Assembly: GCF_019352175.1 (NCBI RefSeq)
Contig: NZ_JACBYI010000002.1
Coordinates: 1 to 64,000 of the forward strand
Reading direction: 5' to 3'
DNA: 64,000 bases
From: Paenibacillus sp. S150
GTDB taxonomy: Bacteria; Bacillota; Bacilli; Paenibacillales; Paenibacillaceae
In this document: positions 54,918 to 62,714 of the stretch, in pieces
How positions within the stretch are numbered: position 1 is the stretch's first letter
Layout of the letters: every line of letters begins with the position of its first letter
The notes under the pieces: model-generated
What the model was told of the DNA's origin: nothing
What the model saw: only the letters and a program-made list of their open reading frames with translations
The model's database searches: none
Translations under genes and position numbers: made by a program

Positions 54918-55006
54918 ACAGAAAACTGTCCGGCGGGGGAGCGGCTGTGCTTGAACGGCGGCCGTCCTCTCCCAGGGAACAGCTCCGGGAGGGAGAGCAA
55001 CCAACC

Positions 55007-55939
55007 ATGGCTACAGCAGTAGAAAGAGCAGAGAAGCCGCTAACGGCAGCCATACTGAAGAAAAAGAAGAAATGGCAGTCCTACGCACTGTTGTTTATTT
55101 TGCCTTCATTTATAATCTATACCTTGTTTGTTATCGTTCCTACAGCGGGAAGCATCTATTTAAGCTTTACCTCATGGGACGGCATCAGCGAGGATGTCCG
55201 GTACATCGGCTTCTCCAATTTTGTGGAGATCTGGAATAGTCCCCGGGTTCATAACGCGCTCAAGAATACCCTTGTCATGACGATAAGCCTGGTGCTGCTG
55301 GAGAACATTGCCGCGATTGTGCTGGCTGTGCTCGTCGACAAGGTCCGCTGGTTCCGCAATTTATTCAGAAGTATCTTTTATTTCCCTACACTGCTCAGCG
55401 GTATCGTAATGGGTTTTGTCTGGGCGATGATTCTGAATTACAACTTCGGGGTGTTCAACCAGATTCTGGATGCCGTCGGACTGGGCAGCTGGGTGGTGGA
55501 CTGGCTCGGAAGTCCGAAGTATGCCATGCTTTCGATTATATTGTCTACGGTGTGGAAAGGCGCGGGCTATTACATGATCATCTATCTGGCAGGGCTGCAA
55601 GGGATTCCCGCCGAGCTGAATGAAGCGGCAAGCATCGACGGAGCGAGCGGATTTCAGCAATTCCGCCATATTACGTTTCCGCTGCTCGCCGGTTCGATGA
55701 CGGTATGCCTGGTGCTCTCCATGATCAGCGCACTGAAGATCTTTGATCAGATTGCGGTCATGACCGATGGGGGTCCGGGCTTTGAGACCGAGACACTGAC
55801 TTATATTATTTACAAGGTCGGCTTTGGCGAACTGAGGCAGGGCTTTGGTACGGCACTCGCCATGGTTCTGTTCCTGATCATCATGCTGATTACCGTCATT
55901 CAAGTGAAATTCCTCCGGAAAAGGGAGGTGCAGATGTAA
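55007..55939 (+). CDS. Sugar ABC transporter permease (MalF-like)
   Basis: A 310-residue membrane subunit with a basic N-terminus (KKKKK) before the first span (YALLFILPSFIIYTLFVIV) and the EAA loop LNEAASIDGASGFQQF. ATG 55007 is chosen because GGGAGAG lies upstream; GTG 54947 with GGGGGAG is an alternative that adds 20 residues. It partners the lipoprotein at 53571 and the permease after it. No ATPase gene is present. Confidence 0.92.
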   Translation: MATAVERAEKPLTAAILKKKKKWQSYALLFILPSFIIYTLFVIVPTAGSIYLSFTSWDGISEDVRYIGFSNFVEIWNSPRVHNALKNTLVMTISLVLLENIAAIVLAVLVDKVRWFRNLFRSIFYFPTLLSGIVMGFVWAMILNYNFGVFNQILDAVGLGSWVVDWLGSPKYAMLSIILSTVWKGAGYYMIIYLAGLQGIPAELNEAASIDGASGFQQFRHITFPLLAGSMTVCLVLSMISALKIFDQIAVMTDGGPGFETETLTYIIYKVGFGELRQGFGTALAMVLFLIIMLITVIQVKFLRKREVQM

Positions 55940-55940
55940 T

Positions 55941-56777
55941 ATGACATTGCAAGCGAAGAAAAGATGGGGCGAAATTGCCCTGCTTGCCATAACGGTGCTG
56001 CTGGCGGTCATTTTCTTTTTCCCGATATTCTTCAACCTGATGTCGGCGTTCAAGAGTAATGCGGAAATCATGAAGGATGCCATCGCATTCCCCAAGGGGC
56101 TGTATCTGGACAGCTTCAAGTATCTGCTGACGGAGACGGATTTCCCCCGCGCGATAGTCAACAGCCTGATCCTGACGCTCGTTTCCATTGTGGCCCAGGT
56201 GCTGATTATTCCGATGGCCGGTTATGCGATTGAACGCAGGGACACCCGGTGGACCAAGCTGGTGTTTCTGTATTTCCTGGCCGGGATGATGATTCCCTTC
56301 CAGGCGTACATGATTCCGCTGTTCAAAGAACTGAGAATGTTCGGCTTGTACGGAAGTCTGGCCGGTCCGATTCTCGTCTACGTGGCCGGTGCGGTCGGCT
56401 TCGGCTGCCTGCTCTATACCAGCTTTGTCAAAGGCATCCCGAGGGAGATCGAGGAGGCGGCGGAGATTGACGGCTGCAGCCGGTACGGCATCTTCTGGAA
56501 AATCGTCTTCCCGCTGCTGGGGCCGGTTACGGCAAGCATGGTCGTGCTGAACGGTCTGGGGATCTGGAATGACTTCCTGATGCCGATGCTGGTGCTGCCT
56601 TCCGGCGAGCCGAAGACGATGGTCGTGGAGATCTACCGTTATATCGGTGAATTCTCCTCGCGCTGGGATATGATTTTTGCCGGAACCGCCATGTCGGTGG
56701 TGCCGGTGCTGGTCGTATTCGTCTCTCTGCAAAAGTATTTCGTGAAAGGAATTGCTTCCGGGGCAACCAAGGGGTAA
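55941..56777 (+). CDS. Sugar ABC transporter permease (MalG-like)
   Basis: A 278-residue membrane subunit with six predicted segments and the EAA loop IEEAAEIDGCSRYGIFW; it ends YFVKGIASGATKG. GGGAGGTG lies upstream, inside the preceding gene. Only one base separates it from that gene's stop. It completes the three-gene importer. Confidence 0.94.
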   Translation: MTLQAKKRWGEIALLAITVLLAVIFFFPIFFNLMSAFKSNAEIMKDAIAFPKGLYLDSFKYLLTETDFPRAIVNSLILTLVSIVAQVLIIPMAGYAIERRDTRWTKLVFLYFLAGMMIPFQAYMIPLFKELRMFGLYGSLAGPILVYVAGAVGFGCLLYTSFVKGIPREIEEAAEIDGCSRYGIFWKIVFPLLGPVTASMVVLNGLGIWNDFLMPMLVLPSGEPKTMVVEIYRYIGEFSSRWDMIFAGTAMSVVPVLVVFVSLQKYFVKGIASGATKG

Positions 56778-56806
56778 TGGCATTAAAAAAAAGCACATGA
56801 ATAAAG

Positions 56807-56855
56807 GGTACGGAAAGACGTTGTTCATACAACGGCTTTCCGTATCCTTTTTTGA
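56807..56855 (+). terminator. Intrinsic terminator of the importer operon
   Basis: GGTACGGAAAG pairs with CTTTCCGTATCC, with the inner stem GTTGT/ACAAC, and six T follow. Confidence 0.92.
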
Positions 56856-56859
56856 AATA

Positions 56860-56941
56860 GAATTTATATGCTTGGCCCACTAAATGATCCTTCTATTTCT
56901 CGCTGAAGCACTTCCGTCCCGGCGTAGCCGTTTCTGCTTGC
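56860..56941 (+). repeat. Hairpin repeat family H, copy H4 (diverged)
   Basis: TAGAATTTATATGCTT, then TATTTCTCGCTGAAGCAC and GCCGTTTCTGCTTGC. The central stem is shortened (CCGTCCCGG). It lies between the importer terminator and the leftward AraC gene. Confidence 0.75.
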
Positions 56942-56942
56942 T

Positions 56943-57863
56943 TCACTGCCCGGATTCTTCTGTCAGCTGGCGGTAGCCCATGGGCGGCAGGCCGGTCCAG
57001 CGCTTGAATTGCTTGCTGAAATGAGAGACATCGCGGTACCCGAGCCTGTGGGCGATGGCCTCAACGGACATGCTGTTGTCCAGCAGCATCAGCTTGGCGT
57101 GGCGGATAATCAGATCAGACAGGTATTGCCTTGGCGACAGGCCGTAAATATGCCGGAACGCCCGGTTGCAGTGGTTCGGGCTATAGCCCAGCCGTGCGGC
57201 AATGTCCTCGATGCCGCCGCCCCTGCTGCCCGTAGCCGCGGCTGTAAAGACAGATTCCTGCAGCAGCCCTTCAACCGCATGCGCGAGGGCAACGGTATTC
57301 TCTGTAATTCCCGGCCGGGCGCTGCGAGAGGCGGCTGGCAGCTCTGCCAGCACCCAGCCGCTAAGTGCGGCGAACAGCTGCAGGGAGGCATTCAGCGTAA
57401 CCAGACGGTTGCGCTGGGCATCGGCTGCTTCGGGGAGAATAGCAGTGCTGATCATAACATCCAATGCCGAGCGGATTGCCTGCTGCACCGGAGAGTCCCC
57501 GCTGAGACTGACCGCATTCATGGTCAGCAGGGCGCGCCTCAGCGTCAGGTCATCGATGTCAAAATGCAGACAGTAATAAGCCATATCATCGCCGGAGTCT
57601 GTTCCCAGACTGGAATGCCTGATTCCTGGCCGGATGAACAGGATATCTCCGATTTCCTGTATAAATGCTTGTCCTCCTACTGTCATTTGCTGCCGCCCCT
57701 GCAGCACAAGGTTGATCTCGAACATCGGATGGGTATGCTCCGGGTACTGCCACAGCGCATCGACCTTGCGCCAATGGGCGGCGTAGATATGAAAGGCCGC
57801 CTGAAGATCCGGGGACATCCGGCCGTCCAGAGAATGTTCAATGCCGGAAATATTCACGTTCAT
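56943..57863 (-). CDS. AraC-family regulator with N-terminal cupin
   Basis: A 306-residue regulator. The N-terminal cupin region shows YPEHTHPMFEINLVLQGRQQ and GDILFIRPGIRHSS. The C-terminal AraC domain has IAARLGYSPNHCNRAFRHIYG and IAHRLGYRDVSHFSKQFKRW. GAGGAA precedes the ATG. It is divergent from the GH52 xylosidase, which it probably controls with a xylose- or xylo-oligosaccharide-type effector. The effector is inferred. Confidence 0.92.
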   Translation of the reverse strand: MNVNISGIEHSLDGRMSPDLQAAFHIYAAHWRKVDALWQYPEHTHPMFEINLVLQGRQQMTVGGQAFIQEIGDILFIRPGIRHSSLGTDSGDDMAYYCLHFDIDDLTLRRALLTMNAVSLSGDSPVQQAIRSALDVMISTAILPEAADAQRNRLVTLNASLQLFAALSGWVLAELPAASRSARPGITENTVALAHAVEGLLQESVFTAAATGSRGGGIEDIAARLGYSPNHCNRAFRHIYGLSPRQYLSDLIIRHAKLMLLDNSMSVEAIAHRLGYRDVSHFSKQFKRWTGLPPMGYRQLTEESGQ

Positions 57864-58035
57864 GGGGTTCCTCTTTTTCGCTGAAATATGGCTTTATTAT
57901 AGCATAGCCTGCCCCATGCGTTCGATTTGCCCAAATAATAGGCGGCTTTGGACCTGTCGCGGCCGGAACGGGATAGCTACCATAGAGATAGAATCCGGCA
58001 CAGCCGGAAAACAGCTGGAGGGAGTGCAATACATT

Positions 58036-60156
58036 ATGCCGCAGAATCAATTTTACAATGCCCATCATTCACCGATTGGATCATTCGCCAGCTTTACGTT
58101 AGGCTTCAAAGGAGCCGGAGGCGGCTTTGATCTGGAGGCGGGCAAGCCGCCCAAGCAAAATATATTCATCGGTCTTGCGCGCAAAGACGGCAAGGGGTAT
58201 GATACGCTGCCGTTTCATGAGCAGGGCGGGGAGGATGAGAGCAGGCGCTACGATATTGAGAATCCTGATCCTAATCCCGGCAAGCCGCGGATTCTTCATC
58301 CATTTGCCGACGGAGAGATCACCCGGGACTTCCGCCTGTCCACCGACAGCTGGTCTGCCGGGGATCTGACCTTCCGTATTTACTCACCCGTCCGGGCAGT
58401 GCCTGACCCTGCCACCGCTTCGGATGAAGAGCTGAAATCGGTTCTGCTTCCCGCACTGCTGGTGGAGCTGGAGGTGGATAACACCTCCTGTGCATCGGCA
58501 AGACGCGCCTTCTTCGGCTTCCAGGGCAACGATCCATACAGCGCAATGAGACGCTTGGATGAGAGCCAGTCCGGTCTTACGGGAGTTGGACAGGGCAGAT
58601 TTCTGGCGATTGCCGCAGAGCAGGGGAGCGTGCAATCGGCGATGCATTTCAAGATGGAGGACATCCTGCTGGCAGAGCTGGAGGAGAACTGGACCTTTGG
58701 CCTGGGCCAGGTAGGCGCGCAGGTCATCGATGTGCCGCCGGGTGTGCGGCAATGCTACCGGTTCGCGGTCTGCTTCCACCGCTCCGGCTACGTTACCTCA
58801 GGAATGGATGCTTCCTATTACTATAACCGCTACTTCAGCAATGTGGAGTCGGTTGCAGAATATGCGCTGGCCCACTTCGAGGAGCTCAAGCAGCAGGCGG
58901 TACAGGCCAACGCCCTGCTGGAGGGCTCCGGGCTCAGCGAGGACCAGACCTTTATGCTCGCCCACGCCATCCGCAGCTACTATGGCTCGACCGAGCTGCT
59001 GGATTACCAAGGCCAACCGTTCTGGATCGTGAACGAAGGCGAATACCGGATGATGAATACATTCGATCTTACAGTAGATCAGCTGTTCTATGAGCTGCGG
59101 ATGAATCCGTGGACGGTGCGCAATGAGCTGGATATGTTTGTGGACAGATTCAGTTATACGGACACGGTACGCTTTCCGGGCGGCAAGACGGATTATCCGG
59201 GCGGCATCAGCTTTACGCATGACATGGGCGTTGCCAATGCGGTGTCGCGCCCCGGCCATTCCGCCTACGAGATGTATGGAATCGATGATTGCTTTTCCCA
59301 TATGACGCATGAGCAGCTCGTCAACTGGATTCTCAGTGCGGCGGTATATCTGGAGCACACCGGGGACCGCTCCTGGATGGATCGGAAGCTGGGCGTGCTG
59401 GAGGATTGCCTGGACAGTATGGTCAATCGTGATCACCCGGAGCCTGCGCAGCGGAACGGCGTGATGGGCCTCGACAGCTCCCGCACGATGGGAGGGGCCG
59501 AGATCACCACCTATGACAGTCTCGATGTTTCGCTCGGACAGGCGCGGAACAACATTTACCTCGCCGGGAAATGCTGGGCCGCCTACCTCGCGATGGAGAA
59601 GATTTTCCGCGGGGCCGGCAAGCTTGAGCAGGCCGGTATTGCGGGTGATCAGGCTGAACGCTGCGCCGCTACAATCGTCGCCAGCGTTACGGAGGACGGC
59701 TATATTCCGGCAGTTATCGCCGAAGGCAACGACTCCAGGATTATTCCGGCCATCGAAGGCCTGGTGTTCCCTTACTATACCGGCTGCCGGGAGGCGCTGG
59801 AGCGGAATGGACGTTTCGCCGGATATATTGCCGCGCTGGAGCGGCATTTGCAGGCGGTGCTGGTCAAGGGAGTCTGCCTCTTCGAAGACGGCGGCTGGAA
59901 AATCTCCTCCACCAGCAACAACAGCTGGCTGAGCAAGGTATATCTCTGCCAGTTCATTGCCCGGCAAATTCTGGGCGTAGAGCGGGGCGAAGACGGCCGT
60001 GAAGCAGACCGGGCACATGTGGAATGGCTTACACATCCGGAGCTGTCGTTCTGGAGCTGGAGCGACCAGATTATCTCCGGTAAAATTACCGGCAGCAAAT
60101 ATTATCCGCGCGGAGTAACGGCGATTCTGTGGCTGGATGAGCATTTGGCGCAATAA
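58036..60156 (+). CDS. GH52 beta-xylosidase
   Basis: A 706-residue cytoplasmic enzyme that releases xylose from xylo-oligosaccharides. It matches GH52 along its length, starting MPQNQFYNAHHSPIGSFASF. The NEGEY segment with Glu334 and the TYDSLDVS segment with Asp494 correspond to the catalytic nucleophile and acid/base (Glu335 and Asp495 in the Geobacillus enzyme). ATG 58036 follows GGAGGGAG by about 11 bases; the frame extending to 57841 has no family similarity. No signal peptide. It closes the presumed xylan locus and ends at a strong terminator. Confidence 0.96.
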   Translation: MPQNQFYNAHHSPIGSFASFTLGFKGAGGGFDLEAGKPPKQNIFIGLARKDGKGYDTLPFHEQGGEDESRRYDIENPDPNPGKPRILHPFADGEITRDFRLSTDSWSAGDLTFRIYSPVRAVPDPATASDEELKSVLLPALLVELEVDNTSCASARRAFFGFQGNDPYSAMRRLDESQSGLTGVGQGRFLAIAAEQGSVQSAMHFKMEDILLAELEENWTFGLGQVGAQVIDVPPGVRQCYRFAVCFHRSGYVTSGMDASYYYNRYFSNVESVAEYALAHFEELKQQAVQANALLEGSGLSEDQTFMLAHAIRSYYGSTELLDYQGQPFWIVNEGEYRMMNTFDLTVDQLFYELRMNPWTVRNELDMFVDRFSYTDTVRFPGGKTDYPGGISFTHDMGVANAVSRPGHSAYEMYGIDDCFSHMTHEQLVNWILSAAVYLEHTGDRSWMDRKLGVLEDCLDSMVNRDHPEPAQRNGVMGLDSSRTMGGAEITTYDSLDVSLGQARNNIYLAGKCWAAYLAMEKIFRGAGKLEQAGIAGDQAERCAATIVASVTEDGYIPAVIAEGNDSRIIPAIEGLVFPYYTGCREALERNGRFAGYIAALERHLQAVLVKGVCLFEDGGWKISSTSNNSWLSKVYLCQFIARQILGVERGEDGREADRAHVEWLTHPELSFWSWSDQIISGKITGSKYYPRGVTAILWLDEHLAQ

Positions 60157-60171
60157 AATAGAATAAGAATG

Positions 60172-60217
60172 AAGCAGACTGCAGGATCTTGGAAGAGATC
60201 CTGCAGTCTGCTTTTTT
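60172..60217 (+). terminator. Intrinsic terminator of the GH52 gene
   Basis: AAGCAGACTGCAGGATCT pairs perfectly with AGATCCTGCAGTCTGCTT, followed by T residues. Confidence 0.96.
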
Positions 60218-60220
60218 CAA

Positions 60221-60313
60221 AAGATATTTATATGTTTCACGCTATGCATTAGCCTTATCTTTCTTGCTGAAACGGATACCGTCCTTAGAAGGACGGCGAA
60301 GCCGTTTCCACCT
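60221..60313 (+). repeat. Hairpin repeat family H, copy H5
   Basis: Full-length copy, with ATATTTATATGTTTCACGCT at the start and GCCGTTTCCACCTG at the end. The stem CCGTCC/GGACGG and the outer GAAACGG/CCGTTTC are kept. Confidence 0.88.
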
Positions 60314-60338
60314 GTATGGAAATTAATCGACTTCATAA

Positions 60339-60368
60339 GTAACATGTGTTACTATTAACATATGTTAA
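60339..60368 (+). promoter_or_regulatory. Double palindrome, likely PadR operator
   Basis: GTAACATGTGTTAC (60339-60352, arms of six bases) is followed by the perfect palindrome TTAACATATGTTAA (60355-60368). Together they give the ATGT-N10-ACAT pattern typical of PadR sites. They lie directly before the PadR-type gene, so autorepression is likely. Confidence 0.85.
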
Positions 60369-60391
60369 TGAATGGAGAGCGAGAGAAGATA

Positions 60392-60928
60392 ATGTCAATC
60401 AATCACGCAATTCTCGGACTGCTGAGCAGCAAGCCAATGACCGGGTATGACCTGAAGAAGCTTATACAGGAATCCTCATTTATGTATTGGTCCGGAAACA
60501 ACAATCAGATCTACAAAGCGCTGGTGGAGCTGCTGGACGGAGGCTTCGTGACCAACGAGATTCTGCATCGGGAAAGCTCGCCCTCCAAAAAAATTTATAC
60601 CGTTACACCGGCAGGCCTCGCCGAGCTGCGGCAATGGGTACTCTCCCCGCCGGAGCCGCCGGAGTTCAAGAAGACCTTTCTGATCCAGCTCGCCTGGGGA
60701 GATCTTCTCCATACGGATGAACTGAACGCGCTTCTCACGGGTTATGAACAGGAAGTGCGCACACAGCTTTTGCTTCTGAAGGGCCAGGCAGAGAGAGGGG
60801 ATTCCGCACAGGAGCGGAATCCCCGGGAAAGCCTTTTGTGGAAGCAGATTCACAGCAATCTGGTGTCAACCTATGCCAATGAACTGGCCTGGCTTGAGCA
60901 ATTGCGGCAAGAGCTGAACCTAACGTAG
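60392..60928 (+). CDS. PadR-family transcriptional regulator
   Basis: A 178-residue PadR repressor starting MSINHAILGLLSSKPMTGYD. The winged helix occupies the first ~85 residues; a C-terminal helical dimerisation domain follows (LLTGYEQEVRTQLLLLK, LLWKQIHSNLVSTYANEL). The upstream ATG 60362 lies inside the operator palindrome, so ATG 60392 is preferred. It precedes the DUF4180 gene by 79 bases. The inducer is unknown. Confidence 0.92.
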   Translation: MSINHAILGLLSSKPMTGYDLKKLIQESSFMYWSGNNNQIYKALVELLDGGFVTNEILHRESSPSKKIYTVTPAGLAELRQWVLSPPEPPEFKKTFLIQLAWGDLLHTDELNALLTGYEQEVRTQLLLLKGQAERGDSAQERNPRESLLWKQIHSNLVSTYANELAWLEQLRQELNLT

Positions 60929-61007
60929 GGCAGCCTGTTGATGCCGGTTTTGCTTGGAGCCGGGAATGAGAAAGGGTGCACACCACATTTTACAGGAGGT
61001 ATGCGGT

Positions 61008-61373
61008 ATGGACTGCGAATTTATTGAAAAAGAAGGGCAGGGCTACATTCTCTGCCGCAAGCCTGATCAGCCGCTGCGCACCGAGCGGGATGTGCTTGAT
61101 CTTGTATCAGCGTGCATGGAGCATAACAGCTATAAGCTGCTGCTCCAGGAGGAGGCGCTCTCCGCCGGATTTTATAATCTCAGAACAGGCCTGGCCGGAA
61201 CGGCCCTGCAGAAATTCATCAATTATCATATCAAGGCAGCGGCTGTAATCCGCACGGAAGTAACCGCGCAAGGCAGATTCCGGGAGCTGTTGGCCGAATT
61301 GAACAAGGGCAGGGATTTCCGGGTGTTCGGAAGCAGGGATGAGGCGGAAAGCTGGCTGCTGGGCGGGATCTGA
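61008..61373 (+). CDS. DUF4180 protein
   Basis: A 121-residue cytoplasmic protein of unknown function, start ATG 61008 after AGGAGG. Visible segments are ERDVLDLVSACMEHNSYKLL, LRTGLAGTALQKFINYHIKA and SRDEAESWLLGGI. Family members often follow PadR regulators, as here, suggesting a shared response. A longer frame from 60954 lacks such a ribosome site. Confidence 0.85.
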   Translation: MDCEFIEKEGQGYILCRKPDQPLRTERDVLDLVSACMEHNSYKLLLQEEALSAGFYNLRTGLAGTALQKFINYHIKAAAVIRTEVTAQGRFRELLAELNKGRDFRVFGSRDEAESWLLGGI

Positions 61374-61392
61374 TACCGGCATTCCCGTTTAA

Positions 61393-62499
61393 TTAGAATA
61401 TCCGGTGCTTCCAGCCGTTCATTTTGGCAATGGCCTCAATATAGTAGTAGTCCCCGTAAATCAGCGACACGTCGATGAAGGAGGTTCCGCTGCCGGTGCC
61501 GTGCAGCAGAATCGCCTCATGCTCCGGCTGATCCCAGGTGGCATAATTCTCGGTCAATGAGCGCAGAATGCGCTCCGCAGCATTGGCGTACAGGCTTTTC
61601 TCCCCCAAAGGAAGGACCTCGGCAAGCTCCAGCAGACCGGAAGCGGCGATAGCTGCAGCCGAGCTGTCCCTGAACATGCGCTCATCGTTCTCCAGCCGGA
61701 AATCCCAGTAAGGGACATGATCCTCCGGCAGCCCAGCGATAAAGTAATGCGCAATCCGCTTGGCCGTATTCAGGAAACGTTCATCTCCGGTGTGGCGGTA
61801 CGTATTGACGAATCCGTACAGGCCCCATGAGGTTCCCCGGCTCCAGGAGGATTCCGGTGAATAGCCCTGCCCGCCGTAATTCTCAATATAGGCGCCGGAT
61901 TCGGCGTCGAAGGAAAGAATATGCTTCGTTGAGCCGTCCTCGCGGATGCCGTACTGCATCGTGGTTTCCGCGTGGCTGATCGCAATATGCTTGTAGCGCG
62001 GATCGCCGGTAACCTTGCTGGCCCAGAACAGCAGGGAGATGTTCAGCATGCAGTCGATGATCACCCAGCCGTATTTGTCCTCGTTCCAGGCGCGGATGAA
62101 CCTGCCTGCGGGATTGTAGCGGGCAGCCAGGAAGTTGGCGGCTTCGATCCCTCTGCGCAGACCATCCTCATCACCGGTCAAGGTATGCTTGATCACGGCT
62201 GTAGGCAGGAACTGAAAGCCCACATCATGATGCAATTCCACGGTCGGCTTAATGAACCATTCCTCCAGGATGCCGTCCCAATGCCAGGCCGCTTCTTTAT
62301 ATAGCCCTTTGCCGGTCATATCGTGCATGACCCAGAGCAGCCCCGGCCAGAAGCCGGTGGTCCACCAGTCGGAACCGATATCGTCGAATTTGCCGTCTTC
62401 ACCGGCGTAATGCGGACATTTGCCGCCGATTTGTTCTATCATGCGCGTTACCTTCGTGTCCAGCTTGTCCATAACTTCCTGCCAATAGGCTGTACTCAT
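61393..62499 (-). CDS. GH88 unsaturated uronyl hydrolase
   Basis: A 368-residue cytoplasmic hydrolase removing unsaturated glucuronate or galacturonate from lyase-generated oligosaccharides. The alpha6/alpha6-barrel shows the family's catalytic aspartates: Asp92 in LHHDVGF and Asp149 in WVIIDCMLN. ATG 62499 has GGAGG 8 bases upstream; the frame to 62565 adds unrelated residues. Its products feed the KduI/KduD pathway found at 28.7-31.1 kb. It is divergent from the GH28 gene. Confidence 0.94.
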   Translation of the reverse strand: MSTAYWQEVMDKLDTKVTRMIEQIGGKCPHYAGEDGKFDDIGSDWWTTGFWPGLLWVMHDMTGKGLYKEAAWHWDGILEEWFIKPTVELHHDVGFQFLPTAVIKHTLTGDEDGLRRGIEAANFLAARYNPAGRFIRAWNEDKYGWVIIDCMLNISLLFWASKVTGDPRYKHIAISHAETTMQYGIREDGSTKHILSFDAESGAYIENYGGQGYSPESSWSRGTSWGLYGFVNTYRHTGDERFLNTAKRIAHYFIAGLPEDHVPYWDFRLENDERMFRDSSAAAIAASGLLELAEVLPLGEKSLYANAAERILRSLTENYATWDQPEHEAILLHGTGSGTSFIDVSLIYGDYYYIEAIAKMNGWKHRIF

Positions 62500-62590
62500 T
62501 GCGGAGCCTCCAATATATAAGAATGTATCCTGAGTATATCGTGAAGAAAACCGGGAAAGTTGCAATTTGATATCCCGAAATATCGAAATC

Positions 62591-62644
62591 TTGTCATAAT
62601 GGCAGCGCTATTACAGTGACAAAATAGCAACATTTCTGTATAAC
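62591..62644 (+). promoter_or_regulatory. GH28 promoter with overlapping dyad
   Basis: GTGACA (62616-62621), 17 bases, TATAAC (62639-62644). TTGTCA at 62591-62596 and TGACAA at 62617-62622 form inverted half-sites overlapping the -35, a possible operator. Confidence 0.55.
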
Positions 62645-62714
62645 TGAGCCAAACTTCAGCATGGAGGGAGGCGGTATACTTTTGGCAGGAACAATCCGGG
62701 GAGGTTAATTGAAA

